Positions 32,123-42,266 of a stretch of DNA of 64,000 nucleotides are shown here, piece after piece. Source of the DNA: Hortaea werneckii (lineage: Eukaryota; Ascomycota; Dothideomycetes; Mycosphaerellales; Teratosphaeriaceae); contig JBAOKB010000102.1 in assembly GCA_037044905.1 (NCBI GenBank), positions 62,001 through 126,000 on the forward strand. The letters run 5' to 3'. The position numbers and the translations under genes are program-made. The notes beneath the pieces are model-generated. The model had not been told where the DNA came from. It did not search any database and was given only the letters and a program-made list of their open reading frames with translations. Positions within the stretch are counted from its first letter, which is position 1; each line of letters begins with the position of its first letter.

Positions 32123-33667
32123 TCACCTAATCTTATACAAACAAGGCTTAAGCGTCTTCGTCTCATCCTCAGTCGCGACATCATCATTCGACTCCTCGAC
32201 GAACTTCTTCTTCATCGGTCCCTGTTTCCCAGCAGGCTTACTACCTTCCGCGGGGACACCTTTCCCCTTGGTGGGAGGGGCAGCCTTGATAAACTCCATC
32301 TTAACGAACATCTTGTTCCCGAGATCCACACTCTTCTCGCCGTCCTTGAGAACGAAACCCCTTCGGCGTAGGACATCGACGAAGGACGAGACGTCGGTTT
32401 CTTCCTGCTTGGTCTCGACGCCGTCGACTTCGGTGCGCAGGAGGGCCTGCTCGTCGACTTCTTCCGCTTCCTTCGCTTTCGCTTCCTGCGCTTTCTTCAT
32501 CGCCGCCTGCTTCTTTTTCCCGCCGACACTGTGCTCGACTGGTTTCCCCGCGCGGCCTACCCGGCCGAAGCGGGACTTGATCTCGGCTACCCATAGCTCG
32601 CCTTTCCAGTGGAGGATCCGGTAGGCTTCTTCGATGAAGGAGATCCAGTTCGTGCCCATCAGCGCTAAGCAGAAGATCGCGACGTCGGCGGAGTTGTCGG
32701 GGAGTGGGAGGTTGGAGATATCCGCCTTCGTGACGAGTTTGGACGGTGATTGCAGGTCGTAGGAGTGGATTTTGAGGTTGAATTTGCTGATGTCGTTCGA
32801 TGAGGTTAGGGTGTGGGCGAGGCGTGCATCACCACACCCCAGGTCGGCGATGATGCTGGTGCCATGTGTTCGGGGAAGTGGCGCCAGAGCACCGGCTTGA
32901 TCTGCTGCTGGCTCGCCTTTGCCTTTCTTGTCCTTCAGCTTGCTTGGCTTGACTTTGCCTCGTGTTCGGATCGTTTCGATGAAGTTGTCCACGGGATTCT
33001 CTGGCCAGACGGCCACTTGCTGCCGGAAGCCAGAGTGGTAGTCCTCGAACATTTCGGGGTTCTGATCGAATAGCTCCAATGCCGTGTCGGACGGTGCTGT
33101 GTACAATGTCTCGTTGAGATGCCTGAAGCGTGCTGATACCAGTTTCTGCCTCATCGCCGCCTGCATAGGCGTCAGCTTCGCCTTGGTGGGTAATGGTGGC
33201 ACTGGCGGAGGTGCGGTCTGCGCTGCCTTTCCAGACGCATCTCCGTTCGTGGTAGTTTCGCCGCCCTTTTGTCCTTCCTGCGGCTGCTGCTGCTTCTTCT
33301 TGTCTTTTTTGTTCTTCTTGCCACCCTTCTGAGCCCCATCGCCAGTCTCGCCCTCCTGCTTGGTCTCGGTCTGCGCATCTTCACCCGGCTTCTGCTGCTC
33401 TGCACCACCCTGCGCCTGATCTACCTTCTGCTTCTTCTGTTCCTTCTTCGCCGCTTTCTTTGATTTTGCCGGATCCTTTCCTTCCACATGTTTCTCCCAC
33501 ATCTGTCCTACATCCTCGTTCTGCTGCTGATTCTGACCATCTCCCCGCTTGCGCTTTCTATTCTGCTTCTCTTCGCCATCCTGCGTCACCGCTTTGGCGT
33601 TTTTGAACGGCTCAGTCTGCGGCTTGAGAGAAGCCGCATCTACCGACCAGCCCTTGACAGCGAACAT
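32123..33667 (-). CDS. rrp8: Rrp8, 25S rRNA N1-adenine methyltransferase
   Basis: A single exon of 514 residues. The C-terminal half is the Rrp8 Rossmann methyltransferase: ARFRHLNETLYTAPS, FDQNPEMFEDYHSGFRQQV, WPENPVDNFIE, the SAM-binding ADLGCGDARLA, IHSYDL, DVAIFCLALMGTNWISFIEEAYRI and LWVAEIKSRF. Rrp8 methylates an adenine in the large-subunit rRNA (m1A) in the nucleolus and aids early pre-rRNA processing. The N-terminal 170 residues are Lys/Gln-rich and disordered with nucleolar-type basic runs. Compared with yeast (392 residues) the protein also has two insertions: a Lys/Gly-rich loop before the SAM motif and a charged, coiled-coil-like Ala/Lys/Glu stretch (KKKQAAMKKAQEAKAKEAEE) before the final strands. 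Confidence 0.95.
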   Translation of the reverse strand: MFAVKGWSVDAASLKPQTEPFKNAKAVTQDGEEKQNRKRKRGDGQNQQQNEDVGQMWEKHVEGKDPAKSKKAAKKEQKKQKVDQAQGGAEQQKPGEDAQTETKQEGETGDGAQKGGKKNKKDKKKQQQPQEGQKGGETTTNGDASGKAAQTAPPPVPPLPTKAKLTPMQAAMRQKLVSARFRHLNETLYTAPSDTALELFDQNPEMFEDYHSGFRQQVAVWPENPVDNFIETIRTRGKVKPSKLKDKKGKGEPAADQAGALAPLPRTHGTSIIADLGCGDARLAHTLTSSNDISKFNLKIHSYDLQSPSKLVTKADISNLPLPDNSADVAIFCLALMGTNWISFIEEAYRILHWKGELWVAEIKSRFGRVGRAGKPVEHSVGGKKKQAAMKKAQEAKAKEAEEVDEQALLRTEVDGVETKQEETDVSSFVDVLRRRGFVLKDGEKSVDLGNKMFVKMEFIKAAPPTKGKGVPAEGSKPAGKQGPMKKKFVEESNDDVATEDETKTLKPCLYKIR

Positions 33668-35124
33668 GTCCGCAAGTGGTGTAGTATTTTCCAGCTTTAA
33701 TTGACAGGAAGCGAAATGGAAATTCGAAAAAGTTCACAGTCGCAAACCACCAGAATTGGAAGGTCCTTCCAGCGTCTGATGCCTCAGGCGCCACAGACTT
33801 CGAACTTACAAGGTTCACTCCAAGTCATCCATCGATCTATTTTGCTTCTCATTGTGTATCATATAAGGTCGCTTTGCAATGTAGAATCATGTTCTTCATT
33901 CTCGGTCGTTGATTGCTAAGCAGGTCTTGTCCCTCTCCCAGAAACCGGAATTCGCTTATGGCAAATTTTCGAGAAACAGGCCAGTATACAGAAGCGGTAT
34001 TGAACTATATCGAGTATCTAGCAACTTTATGCCACGAGCCACACACTGTGTATCTCGTGTCATGAACCTCCTTCCACGTCCCACATAGCCACCAAAAATG
34101 ACCATTACAAAGTCTCCATCGCTTGAGACATTGCCTCTAAGCGAGATCTCCCTGTTGGACAAGTAAAGCCCAGCACGAACAAAAGCCAATGATCCAATTC
34201 TCTGACAATATCCGAGCTCAGCATACTGAGATGCACTTGGTTAACATTGCGTTACTTCTGCGGCGAAAGCCTTTACATGGCCGAAGCGAGGAAGAGGAGT
34301 GTCTCGTCCAGCTGCTCTTCAAACAAGCCATATCAACTTCCGGCTCCCATTTGCCCTTAGCGATAACGCAACTGCGCATCCTCTAAAAGGGCCCCCTACA
34401 AAAAGCAACTGAAACTAAAATCTAGTTCCCTCCCTCTAGCGAGGGTGCCGGGGATCCAGTATCAAAAGAGGGGAGTTTTCAAGACACCTCGCTTAGATCG
34501 GCGGCAGCAGGCCGCTGTCGGGTCTCGGGAAAATTGTGCGATCAATAAGCAGTAAACCGTATACGTGGGCTGCGATGAGCCTTTGAATGTACCTGGATCC
34601 GATTTGCGGAGGACGTAGTCGAAAAAGAAGGATCCGGACGCGATGGGATCTCGGAGAAGAGCAGTCCGGTGTCGAGGAATGCGAAAAGCCTCGTTCCTCG
34701 GCCCCTGAGCTACCGTCCAAGGCATGTGAGAGAAGTCGTGCTCGAAAGCGATGTAGAGGGGTATCGTTGTGTGAAGCTATAGTTAGCACCTGAGATCTGG
34801 AGCAGAGCGGTGCTGTGATGCCTCTGCCCTTCCATAGAGCAGGGTAGAGACATTCTCTTGGTGGATGTGATGAGCACTTGCTTCAACATCTCACACAAGT
34901 CTCCCTCCCTCTAATCGTAGTTGAGCTGATGGATTTGAAGTCCAATGGGTTGGTGCCCATTCAGGTGGACAACCTCGGCGGACTGGGTATACCGATTCCG
35001 CAAGCATTCACGCTACATTGTAGACGTATCCAGCCATTCTAAGCCCGGAAAGAATCGTGGTCGTTGCCACAGTCCCGGAAAGTAGAAACAGTATGAAGGC
35101 TGAGAATGCTTCCGAGCGGAAAGG
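33668..35124. other. Intergenic, possible tRNA-Ser-like relic
   Basis: About 1.45 kb without a recognisable gene between rrp8 and the phosphopantetheinyl transferase. A tRNA-Ser-like segment is noted separately at 34918-34968. Confidence 0.5.
34918..34968 (+). pseudogene. Possible tRNA-Ser(TGA)-like relic
   Basis: TAGTTGAGCTGATGGATTTG and the bases after it resemble the D-arm to anticodon-arm part of a serine tRNA, with loop TTTGAAG containing TGA. It is followed by a long variable-arm hairpin (TGGG-loop-CCCA) and CAGGT at the T-arm position. The acceptor stem and a closed T stem are absent, so it cannot be a working tRNA. Chance similarity is possible. Confidence 0.25.
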
Positions 35125-35841
35125 CTACCGCATTTCTCGTGCGGCGGCTTCCCCTCCAACATCTCCATTCATAGGCTCCTCTGCAGCTAAGCAGACGGCA
35201 GTAGCATATTCGCCATCGTGACTGATACTGATCTTGGCGATTTGACCAGATAGATCGTCGGTTTGGGCTTCCGCGGAAATAAAGTCATGTCCGCCTACTG
35301 TTGATGGAGGGTGCAGCTCCCGTCGTTGCTCGCTCGCAGTTTCATCAGCAGCCATCGATTCAGAGAAGGACACTCCAGAGATATGATTCTGCTTTGCAAC
35401 ATCGCCCTCAAAATCGGAAGACTGATCCCGCGACCTTGAATCGAAAGCAGCGTGGAAAGCACTCGCAGGTCTATCAAGGATCAGTGCATGCGTAGCACCT
35501 GTCTGGTCAACTCCCAGACCGTTCTTCTGTCGCAAGATCTGGATGTGCTTGAAGCTCAACTGGCGCCACTGGCAGGCTTTAATAGTGGCCTCTTTGGCTG
35601 CCCACCTGCCTGCAAGATATCGTGTAACATCCTCTAGTTGATTACGAAAAAGATCGGCATCGACCTCGAACTTGCGCCAGAAGATGCTAATCTCGCGGGA
35701 AGTGAGGAAACGCACGAGAAAGCGCGTGAGGTTCTTCTTCCGTGCTTGAGGGGGCGGTTTGAGAAGTAGTTGCTCGATCCGTTTTCGATGGCAGATATCC
35801 GTCCCAATGCCTAACGCGAATGGAAAGGGTCTTGGTGGCAT
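35125..35841 (-). CDS. ppt2: AcpS/Ppt2-type 4'-phosphopantetheinyl transferase
   Basis: A single exon of 238 residues from the ATG at 35841. It transfers phosphopantetheine from CoA to an acyl carrier protein; the small AcpS-like fungal type serves the mitochondrial ACP. Motifs are LGIGTDICHRKRIEQLL near the start (metal-binding Asp), RFLVRFLTSREISIFW, the catalytic RYLAGRWAAKEATIKAC and the final strand KISISHDGEYATAVCLA. Between the Gly-rich strand after KNGLGV and that last strand there is a Ser/Asp/Glu-rich insertion of about 85 residues, absent from bacterial AcpS (about 125 residues). An in-frame upstream extension begins only with a non-ATG codon. It is divergent from the AP-1 beta gene. 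Confidence 0.9.
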   Translation of the reverse strand: MPPRPFPFALGIGTDICHRKRIEQLLLKPPPQARKKNLTRFLVRFLTSREISIFWRKFEVDADLFRNQLEDVTRYLAGRWAAKEATIKACQWRQLSFKHIQILRQKNGLGVDQTGATHALILDRPASAFHAAFDSRSRDQSSDFEGDVAKQNHISGVSFSESMAADETASEQRRELHPPSTVGGHDFISAEAQTDDLSGQIAKISISHDGEYATAVCLAAEEPMNGDVGGEAAAREMR

Positions 35842-36310
35842 GCCGAAAGGACTCAAATATCGTTCTGATAGGTAATGTCGACAAGATCAAGTGTAGACGC
35901 CGTGGTGGAGCAACGCTTCACACTCTCGGACCAAGCTTTCCGCCGGGCCATCATCCGCGTTCCCCAGACGCCGCCGCGATCCGCCAGAGACATCCGAACC
36001 GCACTGTGGGACCCTTCCTCGACAGACTAAGGAGCAACGCCAGACGACATCTTACTATTTACACAAACCCAATCTCACACCCACCTCGACCTCGTCCTGT
36101 ACCCGATTCTCCGTCGCCGCGGAACCGAAGCACGAGCACCACTCGCAAGTGTCAGCCCACGTCGACCCCGCACTGGACCAGAGACACCACCGCCGAGAGC
36201 TAGGGATCGCATTGGAGGGGCTCGGCGGGAGGTCGCATGCATCGATAGTAGAGCTAGGAATCTTGCTGCGCTCTGCCCTGGGTGCGGTGCGTAGATAAGG
36301 CGTTGACAGG
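35842..36310. promoter_or_regulatory. Divergent promoter region (ppt2 / AP-1 beta)
   Basis: 469 bp between two start codons; no distinct motif recognised. Confidence 0.4.
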
Positions 36311-38813
36311 ATGGCATCCGGACAAGATGCGAAGCTCTTCGCAAGGGTACGTGACCCCTCTATACACCACCGTCTACTATCCTTGCCGGACGAGGCTGCG
36401 TGCCTACCTATCCGGGCATCATTGTATGGCTACGAGCTCGGAGCAGAATGGCCATGATGTATCCCGCCATGTATCTCCCGCCGCCGACGGCCACATCATC
36501 CCTCGGCCCTCTCAATCAGTACAGAAGCTTACTGTTTCCTCCTGTCTCCTCACAGGGCAAGGTCGCCGAGTTACGCCTCGAGCTCAATAGCCCCGGTGGC
36601 AAGAAGGATAAGAACTTCAGCACGAAGAAGATTGCGATGAAGAAGATTGTAGCCAACATGACGATGAGCAACAATGATATGGTTGCCTTGTTCCCGGATG
36701 TGGTTGCTGCTATGGGGGTTCCCAGCCTGGAAATCAAGAAAATGTAAGCTTTGAAATTCTCCCCGACTGCAGGCCGTTTGCAATCGGGTGCCTAGCGTGC
36801 CAGACCGGACTGCTGATCATATTTTCAGGTGCTTCCTATACCTGGTCAACTACGCTCGCATGAAACCAGAGATTGCATTGAAAGCCTTACCGATTTTGCT
36901 AAGCGTACGTACTATTGACTGAGCGTCTTCGCGACACGTCTGACCCCTCCCAGGACCTTGAAGATTCGAACCCGCTTATGCGTGCGCTATCTCTACGAAC
37001 ACTGTCCTATATCCACGTCCGTCAATTCGTCGAAGCAGTGGTAGCGCCTTTGAAGCAGCTGCTCAAAGACAACGACCCATACGTACGCAAGACGGCCGCC
37101 TTCACCGTCGCCAAGCTTTACGACCATGACCGCCATCTAGTCGAGAACAGCGATCTGATTGATAGGCTCAATATGATGCTGCGAGATGAGAACCCGACGG
37201 TCGTTTCCTCAGCACTCGCTTCTCTAATGGACATCTGGGAGCGTAGCGAAAGCATCAAGCTGACCATAGATTACTCGAATGCGAGCAAGATCGTCTCAAT
37301 ATTACCTGACTGTTCCGAATGGGGTCAGACATACATCTTGGAGGCGCTGACAGCTTATGTTCCACAAGATACGCAAGAAGCAGCATTGCTCGCAGACCGC
37401 ATAACGCCTCGATTATCGCACACCAACTCTGCGGTCGTACTGACATGCATACGAGTCATCCTCTACCTCATGAACTACATCGACTCGGAGAAAGTCGTCG
37501 GCTCTTTGTGTGCGAAACTCAGCCCTCCACTCGTCACTCTTCTCAGTAAGGGGCCAGAAATCCAGTATTTAGCGTTGCGAAACGCACTCCTCATCCTACA
37601 GCGCCGACCAGAAGTATTGCGAAATGATATCCGCGTGTTCTTCTGCAAGTACAACGACCCAATTTACGTCAAAGTCACGAAGCTGGAACTTATCTTCATG
37701 CTGGCAACTGAGCGGAACATAAAAGAGGTTCTGACCGAACTGCGAGAATATGCGACCGAAATCGACGTCCACTTCGTGAGAAAATCAGTCAGAGCCATCG
37801 GAAAGCTGGCCATCAAGATTGAGCCAGCGGCCAAGCTATGCATCAGCTCCCTACTCGAGCTCGTCGCAACGAAAGTCTCCTACATCGTCCAAGAGGCCAC
37901 GGTCGTAATCAAGAACATCTTCCGCAAATACCCCAATCAATACGAATCCATCATCTCAACCCTCTGCGAGAACCTCGACTCCCTGGACGAACCCGAAGCC
38001 AAAGCCGCCATGATCTGGGTAATAGGACAATACGCGGACCGGATCGAGAACTCGGAAGTCCTACTCGAAGACTTCCTCGACACCTGGCCAGACGAAACCC
38101 ACGAGGTCCAACTCGCCCTGCTAACCGCGACCGTGAAACTCTTCATCCAGCGCCCGACCAAAGGCCAGGACCTAGTCCCCAAAGTCCTCAAGTGGGCCAC
38201 CGAAGACACCGATAACCCGGACCTCCGGGATCGGGGGTACATGTACTGGCGGCTGCTCTCCTCCAACCCCACAGCCGCTAAATCCATCGTCATGGGCGAC
38301 AAACCCGCCATCACGGCCGAGAGCGAGAAGCTGGATCCCGTGACGCTGGAGGAGATGTGTCTAGTAGTAGGCACGCTGGCGACCGTGTACCTGAAACCCG
38401 TGCATTCCGTTTTCCGCTCCGCGCGGCCGAGACGGCTGCAGGAGAGTCCCGCGCTGCAGAAGGATTCCTTACCGTCGTATCAGGCCATGCAGCAGGCGAA
38501 ACTTATCGCCGAGGCGAACGGGACGACGCCGGAGGCTATTGCGCAACAGCACCGGTTACAAGCGGGAGGGGGACAACAGAACGGCGACGTGCTAGACGAA
38601 GCGGACGCGTATTTCGCCAGCGTAGGCGGCGGCGGGCCGGGGCAGTCGGCAACGGGTTTCGCAGGGGGTCCGATGGTCGGAGGTCCGTCTGGTGGTGGCG
38701 CTGATCATGTCGCCGGTGGTGGGCAGATGTATATTGTGAATCAGGGACAGGGGTTGGGGACCGTGCAGCCTACGATGCATGTGCAGAGTGAGGGGGATCT
38801 GCTTGGGTTGTGA
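36311..38813 (+). CDS. apl2: Beta-adaptin of the AP-1 clathrin adaptor
   Basis: Exons are 36311-36346, 36556-36743, 36829-36904 and 36954-38813, giving 719 residues. The trunk is the highly conserved adaptin HEAT solenoid: AKLFARGKVAELRLEL, KIVANMTMSNNDMVALFPDV, FLYLVNYARMKPEIALKALP, DNDPYVRKTAAFTVAKLYDHD, SSALASLMDIWERS, LRNALLILQRRPEVLRNDIRVFFCKYNDPIYVK and RDRGYMYWRLLS. It ends in a Gly-rich hinge with a terminal DLLGL, a clathrin-box-like motif, and has no ear domain, as is usual for fungal beta subunits of this length. AP-1 sorts cargo between the trans-Golgi and endosomes. AP-2 beta is the alternative; the two are close in sequence, and I favour AP-1 without certainty. Confidence 0.93.
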
Positions 38814-39552
38814 GGGGTGAGATGAGAGGGACGGGAGAGGGAGATGTGAGGGAAAGGAGGGGAAGGCGGGGATACAATTTGGTGATTTCAAAAGCGAATA
38901 GGTCGAACGAAAAAAAGGATTTGCCAGCATGATTGTTTATCTTCCTTTCCCCGCTTCCTTTGACATAATTATCTGCCCACTGTTTGCCGACCGTCAGCGT
39001 CTAAGAAGCGTGAGACCATTTCTCCCTTGCGTCACCGCTTTGTGTAGGTGTTTCACTGAGTATTAAAATCGCTCCTTTTCACGACGGTGAAAAAGAAGAG
39101 GGGGAAAAAACTTTGAACGTCTCGTGTATAATACTTGCCATTTTGCCCGCGGTTCTCACGGTCCCTGCCCGTACGTGCCAAATCCAAGCGTGAGCACTCT
39201 ACAAGGAGTTGCGGAAACTTCATGAGAGGACGTCAGAGGTAGCTCGATTTGGTGAGCAGACGAGATATCGTGGCGGGCAGGGGAGTCACAAGGGGGGTTT
39301 CTCCTTTTCGCTGTTCACATCTGATCTTGACCTCGGAGAGCGGGAAGTGCACTCAAAATATTGCTGGGATAGTTGAACATTCGCAAGTGTCTGTTTCACG
39401 CTCTACTTTTCTCATCAGAGTACCAAGGCGCGAGCAAGCGGCGTGGCTTGAGATTTGGCTCGATGAGAATGTCGGTGACGAAAGGGATTTGCAGGCAGCA
39501 AACTTTGACGATTTCAATTATCGGTATTGTCCCACCAAATGCAAGCGATAAG
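38814..39552. other. Convergent intergenic region
   Basis: Between the AP-1 beta and EMC4 3' ends. Only short frames; no gene seen. Confidence 0.5.
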
Positions 39553-40197
39553 CTACGAAGGCACGAAATACGCCCTCTCGATCGGCTCCCGGGGCAGTTC
39601 CCAAGCCAACCAATCCGACCTCGTAGTCCTAGAAAAGAAAAAGCAAAAAGTCAGCCCACACACTCTCATCGAACCCCAATTCCTCCTCGGCGGAGAGAGT
39701 AAAACATACGGTAACAACCCCATCCCATTAACCTTCCAAATCCCCAACCCCAATGCCAACAAATTACACCCAATAAACGCCAACTTGACCATAACCATCT
39801 GCGACTTATTCCCGTCCGTCTCCAGACGCGCAAATGTCCCCTGCACATTCAGTAGAGCCGTGATCGGCGTCTTGAATAGCATGAACACCATCATGATGCT
39901 GAAGATCTGCAGCGAGTTGCCCGTCATGTACATGCCGAAGGCGTTCATGGGCAGGGATTTCGCGGGCGCGATGGCCATCTCCCAGGCCTTCTTCAGCTTC
40001 AACGTGTCCATTTCTTCCGGGCTCGGGGGTTTGCGGGCGGCGGTTGAGGGGGATTTGTTGGAGGATTTGGTGGTTTTGGTGGAGGAGGCGAAGCCGGGTG
40101 GGTCTGGGATGGCAGTCTTGGGTTTGGAGGTTGGTGGGGCGGTGGTGAGATCGCGGAGCCATTGAGGCGGCGGAGCGGGCGGAAGTTGGGCTGTCAT
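39553..40197 (-). CDS. emc4: ER membrane protein complex subunit 4
   Basis: Exons are 40197-39710 and 39628-39553, giving 187 residues. Intron 39709-39629 restores the conserved end GLLPTTRSDWLAWE. Conserved EMC4 blocks are KKAWEMAIAPAKSLPMNAFGMYMTGNSLQIFSIM, VFMLFKTPI and LAFIGCNLLALGLGIWKVNGMGLL, comprising two to three membrane helices after a cytosolic Pro/Lys-rich N terminus. The EMC inserts certain transmembrane and tail-anchored proteins into the ER membrane. The ATG at 40197 is the only one in frame before the conserved region. Confidence 0.95.
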   Translation of the reverse strand: MTAQLPPAPPPQWLRDLTTAPPTSKPKTAIPDPPGFASSTKTTKSSNKSPSTAARKPPSPEEMDTLKLKKAWEMAIAPAKSLPMNAFGMYMTGNSLQIFSIMMVFMLFKTPITALLNVQGTFARLETDGNKSQMVMVKLAFIGCNLLALGLGIWKVNGMGLLPYVLLSPPRRNWGSMRVCGLTFCFFFSRTTRSDWLAWELPREPIERAYFVPS

Positions 40198-40486
40198 TGT
40201 TGTCGTACCGCGTTGTGGGGGGAATTGGTCTCTGTTTTCGCGACGAGGTGAAGTTGTGACATGTCCCCAATGTCCAAAGCGGGAGCCTGAGGTCAGTGCC
40301 AAGCCGGCTCGATCCCGACCTCAGGTATCAGTCTTTAAACTCTCTTCACTTCTCGTCTGTGCTAAGCCTCATCCTTCTCGCGGGGTTACCCTTTCACTTC
40401 AGTAAGGACATATTTGTAGAACGTTTGTGACTCCCAGCAAACTCGTATTTCTATACCAGTGAGTCAGATCGCGTACTTTTCCAATC
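40198..40486. promoter_or_regulatory. Divergent promoter (emc4 / secreted protein)
   Basis: 289 bp between the two start codons; no distinct motif recognised. Confidence 0.4.
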
Positions 40487-41344
40487 ATGCTTTCTCGCCT
40501 CACCATACTCTCATTCGCGGCCTACGCCACCGCTGCCTTCAATGTGACTTTCTGCTCCGACCAAGAATGCAAAGAGCCCGCACTCGGCTCCATCAGATTT
40601 GACCGAGAAGACGTGGGAAAATGTCGCAATGACTTCGCCGGGAACGCCATGGCAGTCAAAACTTCATATTGGCGCGAGCCAGGCCAGGAGAACGCAACTC
40701 GGCAAGAGTTGGAGGGGCCTTTGGACAAGGACGCTCCGCTCTTAAATGTCCGCTTCTATAGCTCGGTGGACTGCTTCGCACACTGCGGAACCAACCACCT
40801 GTTAGCTCAGATGTGGCAGGGATTTCAAAGTCTCGTACCCAGAGTCCCAACAGTACTCGAAGATGGAACCGTGTATCATAAGGCCGTACAGTCTGCAGAG
40901 TATTCCGCCTTACAATCCTTCGAGCTCGTCGAGGTTGATGAGGATGAGCACTATGGCCCACACGGATACTGTGGCATCCGACACGGCGACGCAGCCTTTT
41001 TCCGCGGCAGGATGTGGAAATGGCAGCAAGTAGGAGGAATGTTCCGAGAGGTACCGATCGAGGAGTGGAGTGACGAGTTGTTCCCGCCGCAGACCACAGG
41101 TGTCCCGATGGGGATGCATGGATTGGTCACCAACGATGGCAAAATCAAGTACCGCCAGATGTTCAAACACGGTTTCGCCGGCATTCCTTTGGAGGAGTGG
41201 GATGACGCCGTACATTTCAAGGATGATGAAGAATTATCTTTCGACGATGTGACCGATGGTGGTCTTTTGGATGGCGAGACGGGAGAAGATTCCGTCGCGG
41301 AGGAGCAATCGGATACCATTGAGAGTGCCCATGAGTACCTCTAA
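40487..41344 (+). CDS. Secreted cysteine-containing protein, unknown function
   Basis: A single exon of 285 residues. The first 17 residues (MLSRLTILSFAAYATAA) form a typical signal peptide with cleavage before FNVTFC. The mature part has six cysteines (in FNVTFC, QEC, GKC, VDC, AHC and GYC), enough for three disulfides, one predicted N-glycosylation site near the start (NVT) and no membrane segment. The C-terminal third is very acidic (DDEELSFDDVTD, GETGEDSVAEEQSD). Tandem-like phrases VPIEEWSDELF and IPLEEWDDAVHF stand about 50 residues apart and suggest an internal repeat. I do not recognise a family; an effector or cell-surface role is speculation. Confidence 0.78.
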   Translation: MLSRLTILSFAAYATAAFNVTFCSDQECKEPALGSIRFDREDVGKCRNDFAGNAMAVKTSYWREPGQENATRQELEGPLDKDAPLLNVRFYSSVDCFAHCGTNHLLAQMWQGFQSLVPRVPTVLEDGTVYHKAVQSAEYSALQSFELVEVDEDEHYGPHGYCGIRHGDAAFFRGRMWKWQQVGGMFREVPIEEWSDELFPPQTTGVPMGMHGLVTNDGKIKYRQMFKHGFAGIPLEEWDDAVHFKDDEELSFDDVTDGGLLDGETGEDSVAEEQSDTIESAHEYL

Positions 41345-42266
41345 TGAGTACTTCTAAGAAGACACAGAACCACAATGTCTTCTTCAAATGAAAAAAGAGA
41401 CTCGCAAATGAGACCATACACTTTGCGGCTCCATTTTCTTATACACAAAATGCCCAATTTCCTATTATTCATAGCTGAAGGACATTGTGTCCCTATATAA
41501 ATCATTAAGTTAAACAGTCCCCTTATACCTCTTTCGCCGAATGCTGCATCGACGACCATTTCCCATAATAGTTTCCAAGCCGACCACCTAGCACCCAGAC
41601 GGAGAAAGACATTGAGCAGAGGCTTTATCATACAGCTCTTTTAGGAGATCGATCTTACGGGTAAAAAGCTTAGCGTCTTGAGGGTTCCAATTCCACAGTC
41701 TCCACCATGTGATACCCGCCGCCGTACAACGAAACAACTTCACGTACAGTACAATACAGCAAATGTGAAGAACCATGATACGGAAACCCAAAAAGTCTCA
41801 AAACCAACATCGTCTTCTTAATTCTTCGAAATGAAATATATTGACACCTACCTCTGCATCCTTCCCTCCCACCCATGTACTAGTTAGCTTCCAGACAATA
41901 ACAGCATTTACTTCCCGACTTGACATCGATTCCCAATGGGCGTTATAACCATCATTGTCGCTACATCAGTCCAAAACTCCTTTCACCGACTTAGGACAAA
42001 CATTGAAATCATAAAGGGGGAAATGGTTCGCCTCTGAAAACGCTCAACAACAAACCTTCGCCTTAAGAAGCGAAATTAAATCGGTACAAGTATCTACATC
42101 TCTCTTCGCACCGCGTGCACGACTCGAGAAACGCGTCGAAAGCGCAAAAAATTTGTGGTATCGATGCGAGAAACCAGGGAAGGGGGGGCAGAACAATCCA
42201 CGCCCCCCAAGCACGATGGAAAGAAAACTTCATTCTGGGCAGAAAAAGGCAAGGACAGCATGTATA
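41345..42266. other. Convergent intergenic region
   Basis: Between the secreted-protein gene and the transcription-factor stop codon. Frames are short; no gene seen. Confidence 0.5.
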
